Assembly (NCBI GenBank): GCA_028291515.1
Contig: JAQGHU010000090.1
Coordinates: 62,001-126,000, forward strand
From: Schlesneria sp.
GTDB lineage: Bacteria; Planctomycetota; Planctomycetia; Planctomycetales; Planctomycetaceae
Direction: 5' to 3'
Length of the DNA stretch: 64,000 nucleotides
Of the stretch, positions 1 through 8,352 are shown piece by piece. The notes under the pieces were generated by a model. The model saw only the letters and a program-made list of their open reading frames with translations, was not told where the DNA came from and did not search any database. Position numbers and translations under genes: made by a program. Each line of letters starts with the position of its first letter. Within the stretch, counting starts at the first letter, position 1.

Positions 1-2
1 GG

Positions 3-1163
3 ACGGCCCCGGCCGACGGTGAATATCGGCTGGCGATCAAAGATCGATTGGCCTCGCGCGGTGACGCACGCTTTGCGTATCGCATCCGCATCGTCAGCAG
101 CAATCAGCCAGAATTCATGCTGACATCGACCGCCGACACATTGATCATCGAGCGAGGCAAAACGGTGAATCTGAAGGTGTCGCTTGATCGTGGCCCTGGC
201 TTTAGAGAACCAGTGGAATTGAGCCTAGAGGGATTGCCCGCGGGAGTCACCGTCGCTTCGCCCGCGATGCCGGTCGTGATCGCCGCCAATCAGCGCGAAC
301 TTCAACTGACATTGAAAGCCGAGACGGACGCTCGTATCGCAGTGGCTCCCGTCAAGATCATCGGACGAGCCAAAGTTGGCGAGCGCGAACTGACTGCTCA
401 GACTTCGTTCCAACCAGCGAATCCCGAACCGGGTCGCCTAGCCCTCGCCGATGGAACGGGGCAATGTTGGATCGCCGTCGCCATCCTGACGCCATTCAAA
501 TTCGCCGGGATATTCGAAACCAAATTCATTTCGCGCGGATCGGTATTCATTCGCAAATACCACATCGATCGGCAAGGCTTTGAAGGGCCGCTGGAAGTTC
601 AACTGGCCGATCGTCAAGGTCGACATCTGCAAGGAGTGACAGCCAGCCACGTCGTTGTCCCAGTCGGTGAGAGCAACTTTGAATTTGCGGTCACGTTACC
701 CCCTTGGATGGAAGTGGGCCGCACCTGTCGATCCACTCTGGCTGTAACTGGTCAGGTGACCGATGCGGACGGCCAGCAGTACACGGTCAGCTACAGCTCG
801 AACGATCAGCACAACCAAATGATCGCCCTGGTCGATCCCGGCCGCTTCGCCGTGCAATTACCGCGAACAACACTGACGGCCATTCCTGGAGAGCAGGTGA
901 AGATGCCGATTCGAATTCAACGCGGATCGGGCTTGGTTCAGCCAATTACTGTGGAGTTGATCACATCAAATGGAATCGAAGGGGTCTCCGGAACCACGAT
1001 AGAAATCCCGGGCGACCAATCCGAGGGCTCGCTCACGATGAAGTTCGAGAACACTCTGAGTGGCCTGGAACTGCGACCGGTAACGATTCGTGCTCACACC
1101 AAAGACGAACGAGGCCTGCCGATCACCGCGGAGGCTAGCCTGACGCTGGTGAAGGCTCGCTAA
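3..1163 (+). CDS. C-terminal part of a large PPC/Ig-like domain surface protein (5' end outside window)
   Basis: The reading frame is open from the left edge and ends at TAA 1161-1163, so only the last 386 or so residues are visible. The first residues (DGEYRLAIKDRL, then an AYRIRI strand) look like the end of a bacterial pre-peptidase C-terminal (PPC) beta-sandwich. Two or three Ig-like beta modules follow; each begins with a hydrophobic strand and a segment such as ERGKTVNLKVSLDRG or IPGEQVKMPIRIQRGSG. No catalytic motif is seen. In planctomycetes this architecture belongs to big exported proteins, often annotated as subtilase-like or PPC proteins. Export and cell-surface location are inferred from that, because the signal peptide is outside the window. 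Confidence 0.7.
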   Translation, partial: TAPADGEYRLAIKDRLASRGDARFAYRIRIVSSNQPEFMLTSTADTLIIERGKTVNLKVSLDRGPGFREPVELSLEGLPAGVTVASPAMPVVIAANQRELQLTLKAETDARIAVAPVKIIGRAKVGERELTAQTSFQPANPEPGRLALADGTGQCWIAVAILTPFKFAGIFETKFISRGSVFIRKYHIDRQGFEGPLEVQLADRQGRHLQGVTASHVVVPVGESNFEFAVTLPPWMEVGRTCRSTLAVTGQVTDADGQQYTVSYSSNDQHNQMIALVDPGRFAVQLPRTTLTAIPGEQVKMPIRIQRGSGLVQPITVELITSNGIEGVSGTTIEIPGDQSEGSLTMKFENTLSGLELRPVTIRAHTKDERGLPITAEASLTLVKAR

Positions 1164-1305
1164 GTGACGTTGCCGACGCGGCGCAGTGGACATCCACTGT
1201 AGTACCCGTCTACGATTGATTCACTTCGCCCACTGTTGTTGACGCCCGCTCAAACAACAGCGCGAGGATTCAGGATCCATTCGTTCATAGACTCAGGACA
1301 GCGGG

Positions 1306-1662
1306 ATGACCGACTCCAGCATTTCAGACAAGTTGCCACTCTTCGTCTTCGGCACCTTGCGACGCGGGCATTGCAACCACCACTATCTGCACGGCTTTTA
1401 CGATCGAATCATCCCGGCCTGGTTGCTCGACTATCAGCGTTTGCACGAACTGATGATCGCCAGACAACCCGGCGGCGTGGTCGACGGAGAATTGTTCTTC
1501 CTGACCGACGACATCTACGAGACGACAATGGCCGGCTGCGACGAACTCGAAGAAATCCCGCCAGGCCAATTGATCGGTCACGAATACCAACGCAAACGAG
1601 TCACCGTCGAAACTGCCGAAGGACTGGTGGAAGCTTGGGCCTATGTGCAACCCGAGGAATGA
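1306..1662 (+). CDS. Gamma-glutamylcyclotransferase-fold protein (GGCT/AIG2-like)
   Basis: A 118-residue protein of typical length for the single-domain GGCT/AIG2 family, which cyclises gamma-glutamyl amines or dipeptides to 5-oxoproline. The substrate loop FGTLRRG lies at residues 15-21 (family consensus YGTLxxG). The usual strand VDGELFFL is followed by DELEE, where E82 matches the catalytic glutamate. The exact substrate (gamma-glutamylamine or dipeptide) cannot be read from the sequence. It is a stand-alone cytoplasmic gene, on the opposite strand to the sugar cluster that begins 200 bp downstream. Confidence 0.85.
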   Translation: MTDSSISDKLPLFVFGTLRRGHCNHHYLHGFYDRIIPAWLLDYQRLHELMIARQPGGVVDGELFFLTDDIYETTMAGCDELEEIPPGQLIGHEYQRKRVTVETAEGLVEAWAYVQPEE

Positions 1663-1870
1663 TCAATCAGTGCCACCCTTTGCGGGGGTACTAATCGAAT
1701 GTTGTGCTGCTACGACACTGACAGCCGGGCTAACAGCTTCGCCATTTCTGGACCCTCGATGATTTAATCAAGTAATCACCTCCGCGTGTGTTTTGATTGT
1801 GCAACATCGCGGCACTCGCCCAAGACTTAGAAAGTCGCTCCGCCAGAATGAGGCGTTATCAGTTGATTGG

Positions 1871-3364
1871 CTATCGCCGTGAAGCAATCGTGAGAAATGC
1901 CGCGTGGCTCCAAGTGAGGTTCGGTGCTCCCCACATGAAGCCTGTGCGGCGATTCATTTGCTCGGAAAGGCTGCCATCCGGATTGCTGTGAAAGCGAATG
2001 CGGCGTAATTGCGCTTCTCCCAAACGGCGGAGGCCTCCAGTGACGGCTTTGAATTCCGCCTGATTGCTCATCCAACTGGCATTCGGCTGCACGTTAGCCA
2101 GCGTTGGATCAAGGCGACGGATCAAGCCGAGATTTTCGCCGGTCACGTCGATGTGAGCGGCCTTATCGAATCGCGCTGCGGCACGGTAACCGAGTTCGCC
2201 CACTGCCAGCGAACAGAGAACCCAGCCGTTTCCAATCCCCTTGCTACCGTCATCACTTCGGGCGCGGGCATCATCACCGTCGTAGGTGTCGGTGGAGTAG
2301 CGTCCGATCGTCAGCCCCATGCGAGCTCCTGAACGGTCGAATTTGACGTCATTAATCGGAAAGTGATCGGCGCTCGCGGCTGTGGTCGGATCAAACCCCG
2401 CAAGAATCAGATTCAAGCTACCCAAGACAAATTCGTCGCGAGAGGATAAGTACTCGTCATCGGAATTGTCAGTATGCAGCACAGCAAGTACCACGGCCGC
2501 ATCGAACACACGCCCATCTCCCAAAGTCGGAGCGATGCCATGATTTGCGCGGTCCCGGTGCTTGTCGAGTTCCGCTTGGATCACCTGACTTCGCTGGCGG
2601 TAGTAAGTTGCTGCGCCGGCGTCGTTCAATCGGTCGGCCAGCTTCGCCCCTTCCAGCAGCGCTTCGCGCTGCACCATGCGCGTGTAGAAATGCAATCCGA
2701 AACGCTCCTCCCAGAGATCATAACAAGGATCGAGGATGACTCGGGCTACGAATTCCAAGTCGAGTTTAATGACACTTTGTGTCTGGTCTGGGTGCAGGGC
2801 GTCGTAAAGATTCTGGCGGACCAAATTCGCATGGCCTTGATCCAGTAACAGATTTGCCCAGCGAATCAGCGTCAGCGCACGGAGTGCCGGGCCGTCGTTC
2901 TGGGGCCGCCCCCACTTATTGTAGACCGTTCCGTCGGCGTTAAATCGTGGCTCTCCCAATCCTGCTTTATCGGCATCTCCGCTTGGATTCGGTGTTCGCT
3001 GATTCTGGCGCGAGAACTTCCGATAGTCATCCAGCATCTGCGCATACCGATCTCGGTCTGCCCCCGGTTGACTCTCAGCCCAAAGTGACACGATAACGTT
3101 CATGGTCAAGGCACCGTCGCGCACCCAGTACGAGAAATATTGAGGATTCACGAATGAAGGAGCCGCGACGACGGCACCTCGGGCTGCAAAAGTTGGTGAA
3201 ATATTTGCGGCGAGGAGTGCTGTCGATCTCGAACTCTGCTGTCCGAGCCAGGCATCGAATTCATTGTCGGCCACGGCCGGCAGCGGCAGGGCAAAGACTA
3301 CAAAAAGCATCGCTTGAATGCGTACTCGACACAAAGCTGTCCAGAAGCGGTTACCGAAGTTCAT
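1871..3364 (-). CDS. Exported GH15 glucoamylase (fungal-type)
   Basis: A 497-residue glucan 1,4-alpha-glucosidase that releases glucose from the non-reducing ends of alpha-glucans. Residues 1-32 form a signal peptide with a hydrophobic stretch (AMLFVVFALPLP) and an AVA-D cleavage region, so it acts outside the cytoplasm. GH15 landmarks in order are YWVRDGALT (79-87), GLGEPRFN and WGRPQNDGPALRA (about 135-163), DLWEE with the general acid at E219, and a C-terminal SLSEQ with the general base at E468, followed by LTWSHAA. This pattern resembles fungal glucoamylases more than the longer bacterial GH15 encoded at 5853-8300. It is the last gene of the minus-strand sugar cluster, 140 bp after the GMC gene. 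Confidence 0.9.
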   Translation of the reverse strand: MNFGNRFWTALCRVRIQAMLFVVFALPLPAVADNEFDAWLGQQSSRSTALLAANISPTFAARGAVVAAPSFVNPQYFSYWVRDGALTMNVIVSLWAESQPGADRDRYAQMLDDYRKFSRQNQRTPNPSGDADKAGLGEPRFNADGTVYNKWGRPQNDGPALRALTLIRWANLLLDQGHANLVRQNLYDALHPDQTQSVIKLDLEFVARVILDPCYDLWEERFGLHFYTRMVQREALLEGAKLADRLNDAGAATYYRQRSQVIQAELDKHRDRANHGIAPTLGDGRVFDAAVVLAVLHTDNSDDEYLSSRDEFVLGSLNLILAGFDPTTAASADHFPINDVKFDRSGARMGLTIGRYSTDTYDGDDARARSDDGSKGIGNGWVLCSLAVGELGYRAAARFDKAAHIDVTGENLGLIRRLDPTLANVQPNASWMSNQAEFKAVTGGLRRLGEAQLRRIRFHSNPDGSLSEQMNRRTGFMWGAPNLTWSHAAFLTIASRR

Positions 3365-3503
3365 GTGTTCCCTCTTAAGAAATGGGACGAGTCCTGCACC
3401 CGGTCGAAGCTCAGGCGACAGGTTCAGATCTCTGAAACGCGCGACAGTTCTTGGTTAATCGTTGCTGGTCTCAAGGATTTGATTGAAATGTTGTTCGCAA
3501 GAC

Positions 3504-5291
3504 TTATTCGCGCCACGTCTTGAGAATGTTTTCCGCCGCACGCAAGGACAGGGCCGCGGCGGTCAGCGTCGGATTGGAGGTCCCTATTGTGACCATGCTG
3601 CCAGAGCCGATGACATACAGGTTGCCGTGTGCCCAACTCCGAAGTTCCGTGTCCACCACAGACGAATCAGCACTGTGTCCCATCCGATGTGTGCCGACGA
3701 GGTGGCCTGACCCGGTGACATTGAACCTCAGACCCTGCTGGAACACTGATTGAGATCCACCGGGAACTGAACTGAAGTCCGTTGTGTCCTCAATGCCGGC
3801 GTGTTTTACAATGGTTGGCCAGACCGTGCGGATCGCGGCCACCGCGGCGTCGAGAGAATAGTCATCATATTTGTAATTCAACACCGGCAAATAGTTCCCC
3901 AGAATGTCGGTACGTGCCGGGTCGATGGTCACTCGATTGTCGGCGTCAGGCAGTTGTTCAATCATGACTCCCAATCGCACCATACGCGACATCCGGTCAC
4001 AGAGTTGCTCGCGGAAGGCCTTACCAAACTGTGATCGGCCAATCAGTGATTCAACGCTGCCAGTCGGCTCGCCGACCCAGCCCCAGTTGCTGATTCCAGC
4101 GCGGAAGGCCGCATGTTTTTCGCGGAACCGGCCGTCGCGCAGGGATTCGACTCCGCTGGTAATGTCTGGTCCGCGGAACGGGTAGACCGGTTCCGGTGCC
4201 AATCCCCGCAGAACCACGAACGGGTGATCCATCAGGTTTCTGCCAAGTTGTCCGCTATCATCGACCACTCCAGACGCCAGCATCAAGACTGCGTTTTCAA
4301 TGGCATTGGCAGCCAACACGACGACCTTGCCCTCGACAAATTTCGCGGTGTATTCCGCCTTTCCACGGACGGAATATTCTTTGTATTCCACACCAGTGAC
4401 TCGGCCAGAGCATGCGTTGACTCGCAATTTAGAGGCGACACATTGACTGCGGATTTCTAGGTGGGTGTCCTTCGTTTTCAAGGCGGCGGCAAGGGTTTTC
4501 AGCGCGTTGTACTTGGCTTGGACGGGGCACAACGGCGAGCAACTGGAATTACCCTGACACCGTTGACCCACCGACTCGTCTGCGGTCGACCCGACAGGTG
4601 TATAGCCAGTTGCTCGTAGATTTGGCGTTGCATTTCGCGCCACGGGCATACTGACGACTTTCAGCGGATACGGCTTGCCGAACAGGTCCACTTCCGCATG
4701 ATCGAGCTTCCGCATGAAAAACTGGTCGACCAGGCTCTGCGGCATTTTCTCCATGGGATAAACGTAGTCTGGTGGAAACCGGACACCGAGGTTGGCCTGT
4801 TCTTCGACGTTGGCACAGATACCGATCTCCCACTCGGCTTCACGATAGAATCGTTCCAGATGGTCGTAAGTGATCGGCCAGTTCGTTCCTCGACCATAGG
4901 CGGTTTGCATTTCGAAATCGACGGGCAGCATACGGAGCGATGTTCCCTGCCAATGCAGAGTCGTTCCGCCGAGCATTCGCAGATAGTCGCTGAGAAACTG
5001 TTGCGGACCGACCTGGACAAAATAAGGATCCTGGTTGGAGTCGTTCGGTGAGAGTGCCGAGTTGTTGGGAGGGTAGGGCCCGTTGGGCGAGCCCCGCGTC
5101 GCACCCATGGTGTAGTAACGCGATATGAAACTGTCGTACTGACCCGGGTCCATCGCTTCTTTGGTGCCTGCTTCCAGCAGCAGCACGCTCTTCCCGGCCG
5201 CGGAAATCTTCTTCGCCGCGAGCGCGCCGCAGACTCCGCCGCCCACGATGATGACGTCAAACTTCTTTTGGTCGTCCGATTCGGCTTGCAA
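3504..5291 (-). CDS. GMC-family FAD dehydrogenase, catalytic subunit (copy 1)
   Basis: A 595-residue glucose-methanol-choline oxidoreductase predicted to oxidise a sugar or alcohol hydroxyl with FAD. The Rossmann motif VGGGVCG lies at residues 16-22, followed by LLLEAG for the ADP-ribose. A cysteine set C245-x5-C251-x3-C255 precedes PVQAKYN. In FAD-glucose and gluconate dehydrogenase large subunits the equivalent cysteines hold a 3Fe-4S cluster that passes electrons outward, which argues for a dehydrogenase rather than an H2O2-producing oxidase. The C-terminus keeps GTHRMG and TSNPTL, the usual places of the catalytic His and Asn. No Tat or Sec signal is visible. It lies 24 bp downstream of its probable small subunit (5316-5792) and is paralogous to 13730-15640. 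The substrate is unknown. Confidence 0.88.
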   Translation of the reverse strand: MQAESDDQKKFDVIIVGGGVCGALAAKKISAAGKSVLLLEAGTKEAMDPGQYDSFISRYYTMGATRGSPNGPYPPNNSALSPNDSNQDPYFVQVGPQQFLSDYLRMLGGTTLHWQGTSLRMLPVDFEMQTAYGRGTNWPITYDHLERFYREAEWEIGICANVEEQANLGVRFPPDYVYPMEKMPQSLVDQFFMRKLDHAEVDLFGKPYPLKVVSMPVARNATPNLRATGYTPVGSTADESVGQRCQGNSSCSPLCPVQAKYNALKTLAAALKTKDTHLEIRSQCVASKLRVNACSGRVTGVEYKEYSVRGKAEYTAKFVEGKVVVLAANAIENAVLMLASGVVDDSGQLGRNLMDHPFVVLRGLAPEPVYPFRGPDITSGVESLRDGRFREKHAAFRAGISNWGWVGEPTGSVESLIGRSQFGKAFREQLCDRMSRMVRLGVMIEQLPDADNRVTIDPARTDILGNYLPVLNYKYDDYSLDAAVAAIRTVWPTIVKHAGIEDTTDFSSVPGGSQSVFQQGLRFNVTGSGHLVGTHRMGHSADSSVVDTELRSWAHGNLYVIGSGSMVTIGTSNPTLTAAALSLRAAENILKTWRE

Positions 5292-5315
5292 ATTGAACTC
5301 CGGGCTCGCGCCTGA

Positions 5316-5792
5316 CTAGAGTGGTTGCCTGCTCCAACTTCCAAAACCGGTGGGCTTGGCACCGGGGGGATGTGCTCGCGCAGTCCTGTAAGAGAGCTGC
5401 TCGATGTAAGAAAGTTCCGACGGAACGTGTGTGCGTCCGGCGTCAGTCGGCCCTGGCTTAGGGCGGCTTGTCATCTGCCGCCAGTCGTCGGGCAATTCCC
5501 TCCAATAGCCGAGGTACCAGAGCCGGATCAGATTGGTGACCACTGGCCCAAACAGGGGCGACGGTAACACGGTCTCACGAATCCGTTTTTCTCGCTCCGA
5601 AGCGTCGCTTAAGGCCAGAACCGTTTCAATCAACAGATAGAATTTGGCAATCAACGTCGAGCCGAGCACATCCTCCAGCAGTTGCTGATTTAAGTCGACA
5701 ACTCCGGTTCCCTCCAGTACGACCGACGGATAGCCAGTGATTTCGACGCAGAATTCTAAAAATGTGTGTCGCTTAGGGTTCATTGGATTCAA
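5316..5792 (-). CDS. Small subunit of FAD-dependent sugar dehydrogenase (FAD-SLDH-like, copy 1)
   Basis: A 158-residue helical protein. The FLEFCVEITGY start, the NLIRLWYLGYW core and the AHPPGAKPTGFGSW tail resemble small subunits of membrane FAD sorbitol/gluconate dehydrogenases (FAD-SLDH family). These act as chaperone and electron-transfer partners of GMC subunits. Known members usually begin with a Tat signal that exports the complex; none is seen here, so the complex may stay in the cytoplasm. It sits directly upstream of GMC copy 1. The gene at 12135-12578 has the same layout, so each GMC gene of the cluster has its own candidate partner. Confidence 0.75.
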   Translation of the reverse strand: MNPMNPKRHTFLEFCVEITGYPSVVLEGTGVVDLNQQLLEDVLGSTLIAKFYLLIETVLALSDASEREKRIRETVLPSPLFGPVVTNLIRLWYLGYWRELPDDWRQMTSRPKPGPTDAGRTHVPSELSYIEQLSYRTARAHPPGAKPTGFGSWSRQPL

Positions 5793-5852
5793 CCTGAATT
5801 GATTCGCCTTGAGGAGCCGAAACCGCGATCGTGCGCGGCTATTGATTGCGGG

Positions 5853-8300
5853 CTAGATCAACTGCACCTGGAAATTCGCCCCTGCCCACGTGCTCGCATC
5901 GATCCGATAATATGTGAATTGAAGTGGCCCGCCCGTGTGTTGATCCGTTGCGACGTCCACGTAATGAATCCCCACAGCCGTTGGGGTGGAAGGCGTGTCA
6001 GTGATAGTGTTCCAGCCGTCGACGGTCCAGTGGAGACGGAACGACTCTGAGATCAGTATTCGCAGGCGTTTGCCGCGTGGCATTGCCGTGATCTGGCGGT
6101 CGAAGTTCCAAATCTCCAGCGTGCTGGGGGCGTGTGGTTGCAAATAGCGGTCGGCAACAATCTGGATTAGATCGAACACCTTGCCATCTGAGACGGAACG
6201 GACGAGCTTAATGTATTCAGCATGTGCCCAGGCAAGCGGCATTGCCGAGCCTGTCGGCTTGCCAAAAACGAAAGGGGGGCTTTGGCTGTTCCACAACTGC
6301 TCGGCCAGTAATCGTCCCAATACTGCGAATTTTTCCATCGCTTGGATGTAAGGCTTGGGATCGCGGCCGGAGGCCAATTCGTAGTGTCCGCGCTCTCCGG
6401 TGAACAACGGCCAGGGTCTGCCAACTCCATTGACGTCGTTGTCGACGAACGGGCCGCCGTCGTCATGTTGTCCGTAGCCATCCTCATTATATCGCCGCCA
6501 GCATGGACCACCCGGAAGGTTGTCTTTCAGGCAGGCATCTACGACACGGAGCGAGTCTTCAATGAGGGGGGCGCCCCCTTTGCGGATGCCGTAGCGCACC
6601 AGTTCCAGAAAGCCGGCGTCGACAACTTTCTTCGCCGGGATATTTACGTCACGCCGGTTGTGGATATTGAGGATCGCATTGTTTGGGTCTTCTGGTGCCG
6701 AAGGACGGCGGGCATTGGTGTCAACACTCTTCACCTGGGTCGGCAAAATCCGAATGTAATGGCGAGCGACTCCGGGCAGCAGCGACCCCTGATCAGTCAC
6801 GCACCAGCTTTCCACATGAGATTCCAGGAAGTCGGCATGTTCCAGAAGGAATTGGGCGGTCGCATGGTCGGCCGCCTGTTGTTCCGCAAAGTATGCTGCA
6901 CAAACGAGCCCCGCGATGTTGGACGCCAATGTCGAGGGTGAATACCCTTCGTTTTCTTCCCACCGATCCTGCTGGGTCATTGGCCCGTTGGCGATCAGCG
7001 CTCCGGCCGCCGCCAGCACCATGGGACGGGGATCAAACAGTTGCAGCGCGTTGGCCTGACTCAATCGATAGGCCAGAATAATTGGTGCTGACAACTCGTC
7101 GAGCTGGACGCCATGAAAATAGGGTTTCCCATTGATGTAGAAATTTTGCTTGAACTTTCCATCGGTCGATTGCGACGCTGCCAGGTACATCAAGCCGCGC
7201 AAAGGAAGGTCGATCTCGCCAGCGGCTAGTAGCGCCGTGGCGCTTTGACACATGTCGCGGGGCCACACCAGATGATAGCCCCCCTGTTCGTCTCCCTTAA
7301 CTTCGCCCCAGGGAATGCTCAGCGACGCTACCAGTGCACCGTTGTACACCTTGTCTTCGTGCGAAAGCAGGATGTTTCGGCTGACATTGAAGAGGTTGGC
7401 CTGGTCGAACGTCGCCTGCGGGGCGGGCTTGAAGCGGATGGATTTTTCATCGCTTTTCTTCCATCCCTCGAGAAACGCTTGCAAGTGACTGTATTGCCCA
7501 GCAGGTGCATCGAACGGATAGCTTAGTGCCTCAGTGAGTGCCACGAGAGCGCCGTTTGGCGAGTCCTTGTCGCCTTGTCCAAACGCCAGTCCGACAACGA
7601 ACTCGGTTTTCCCTTGAAGGTTGATTTCGCCTGTCAGCGCAATGTTGCCGTTCAGGGCGTGGTCGTACCGCCAGAGTGGAAGCCGTTTGAGGCCGATAAT
7701 GTCGCTCCAGCCATCATTGACGCCGACGAAACCGCAACTGGTCATGGCAAAGCCGCAGTCCGCACCCGCCGCCAGCCATGTGCTGTCACGGTGCGCCGTC
7801 AACCATTGGCCGCGAGCGGTGGTGGCGACGAATCCGCTATTACCCGACCCACCGCCTTCGAGGTGCGGAGCCACCAACAGATAGACGCGCAGTCGATTGG
7901 TAAACGCAGGCTGGCCGACCAGTGTCGTCCGAATCAGCACGCACGGTGAACCCGGTTCTGAAATCACTTCCTGCACGACCTGGTACGGTTGACCGTTCGC
8001 CGTGTGGGTCAAACGCAACCCCAGCGCATCGGGGTCAATCAGTTCGCATTGACAACTGAAATCTCGCGTGATGTCGTGGAAGAACGTGGTCCCGTCGGTG
8101 AACAACAGTTGCAGATCGCGGATTTGAGGAGAGTCGATATTAGGGTAATAGACCTCCGAGAGAATACCACTAGCGACGGTAAACCAGACCTGGCTGGAGA
8201 GGGACCGTGCCGTTCCGACACCGTCCTTGTTGCCCTGTGTCCAAGTCGGCCTCACCCCGGGACCACCGGTGGCGGGATTCGCCTGTAGTAGTTCTGCCAT
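5853..8300 (-). CDS. Bacterial-type GH15 glucoamylase / glucodextranase-like
   Basis: An 815-residue protein with the two-domain layout of bacterial glucoamylases. An N-terminal beta-sandwich (residues 1 to about 280) includes GNKDGVGTA and VYYPNIDSPQIRDL. The (alpha/alpha)6 catalytic domain begins near DKVYNGALVASLSIPWGE and GGYHLVWPRDM. The WEENEGYSPST segment holds the general-acid glutamate (E448 or E449), and GERGHYELA holds the likely base. The C-terminus (about 680-815) looks like an extra beta domain. No signal peptide is seen, so a cytoplasmic role on maltodextrins or glycogen is inferred, complementing the exported GH15 at 1871-3364. It lies 52 bp downstream of the epimerase-decarboxylase fusion. 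Confidence 0.9.
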   Translation of the reverse strand: MAELLQANPATGGPGVRPTWTQGNKDGVGTARSLSSQVWFTVASGILSEVYYPNIDSPQIRDLQLLFTDGTTFFHDITRDFSCQCELIDPDALGLRLTHTANGQPYQVVQEVISEPGSPCVLIRTTLVGQPAFTNRLRVYLLVAPHLEGGGSGNSGFVATTARGQWLTAHRDSTWLAAGADCGFAMTSCGFVGVNDGWSDIIGLKRLPLWRYDHALNGNIALTGEINLQGKTEFVVGLAFGQGDKDSPNGALVALTEALSYPFDAPAGQYSHLQAFLEGWKKSDEKSIRFKPAPQATFDQANLFNVSRNILLSHEDKVYNGALVASLSIPWGEVKGDEQGGYHLVWPRDMCQSATALLAAGEIDLPLRGLMYLAASQSTDGKFKQNFYINGKPYFHGVQLDELSAPIILAYRLSQANALQLFDPRPMVLAAAGALIANGPMTQQDRWEENEGYSPSTLASNIAGLVCAAYFAEQQAADHATAQFLLEHADFLESHVESWCVTDQGSLLPGVARHYIRILPTQVKSVDTNARRPSAPEDPNNAILNIHNRRDVNIPAKKVVDAGFLELVRYGIRKGGAPLIEDSLRVVDACLKDNLPGGPCWRRYNEDGYGQHDDGGPFVDNDVNGVGRPWPLFTGERGHYELASGRDPKPYIQAMEKFAVLGRLLAEQLWNSQSPPFVFGKPTGSAMPLAWAHAEYIKLVRSVSDGKVFDLIQIVADRYLQPHAPSTLEIWNFDRQITAMPRGKRLRILISESFRLHWTVDGWNTITDTPSTPTAVGIHYVDVATDQHTGGPLQFTYYRIDASTWAGANFQVQLI

Positions 8301-8352
8301 TGGATCTTGACTCGATCTTGGTGAAGGTCAACGGAACCCGGTACGCGTTCAG

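Noticed and set aside
704-1138. A 144-residue plus-strand frame inside the first gene
   Set aside because: It lies wholly within the PPC/Ig protein frame, has biased Arg/Gly/Asn composition and no homology; a shadow frame.
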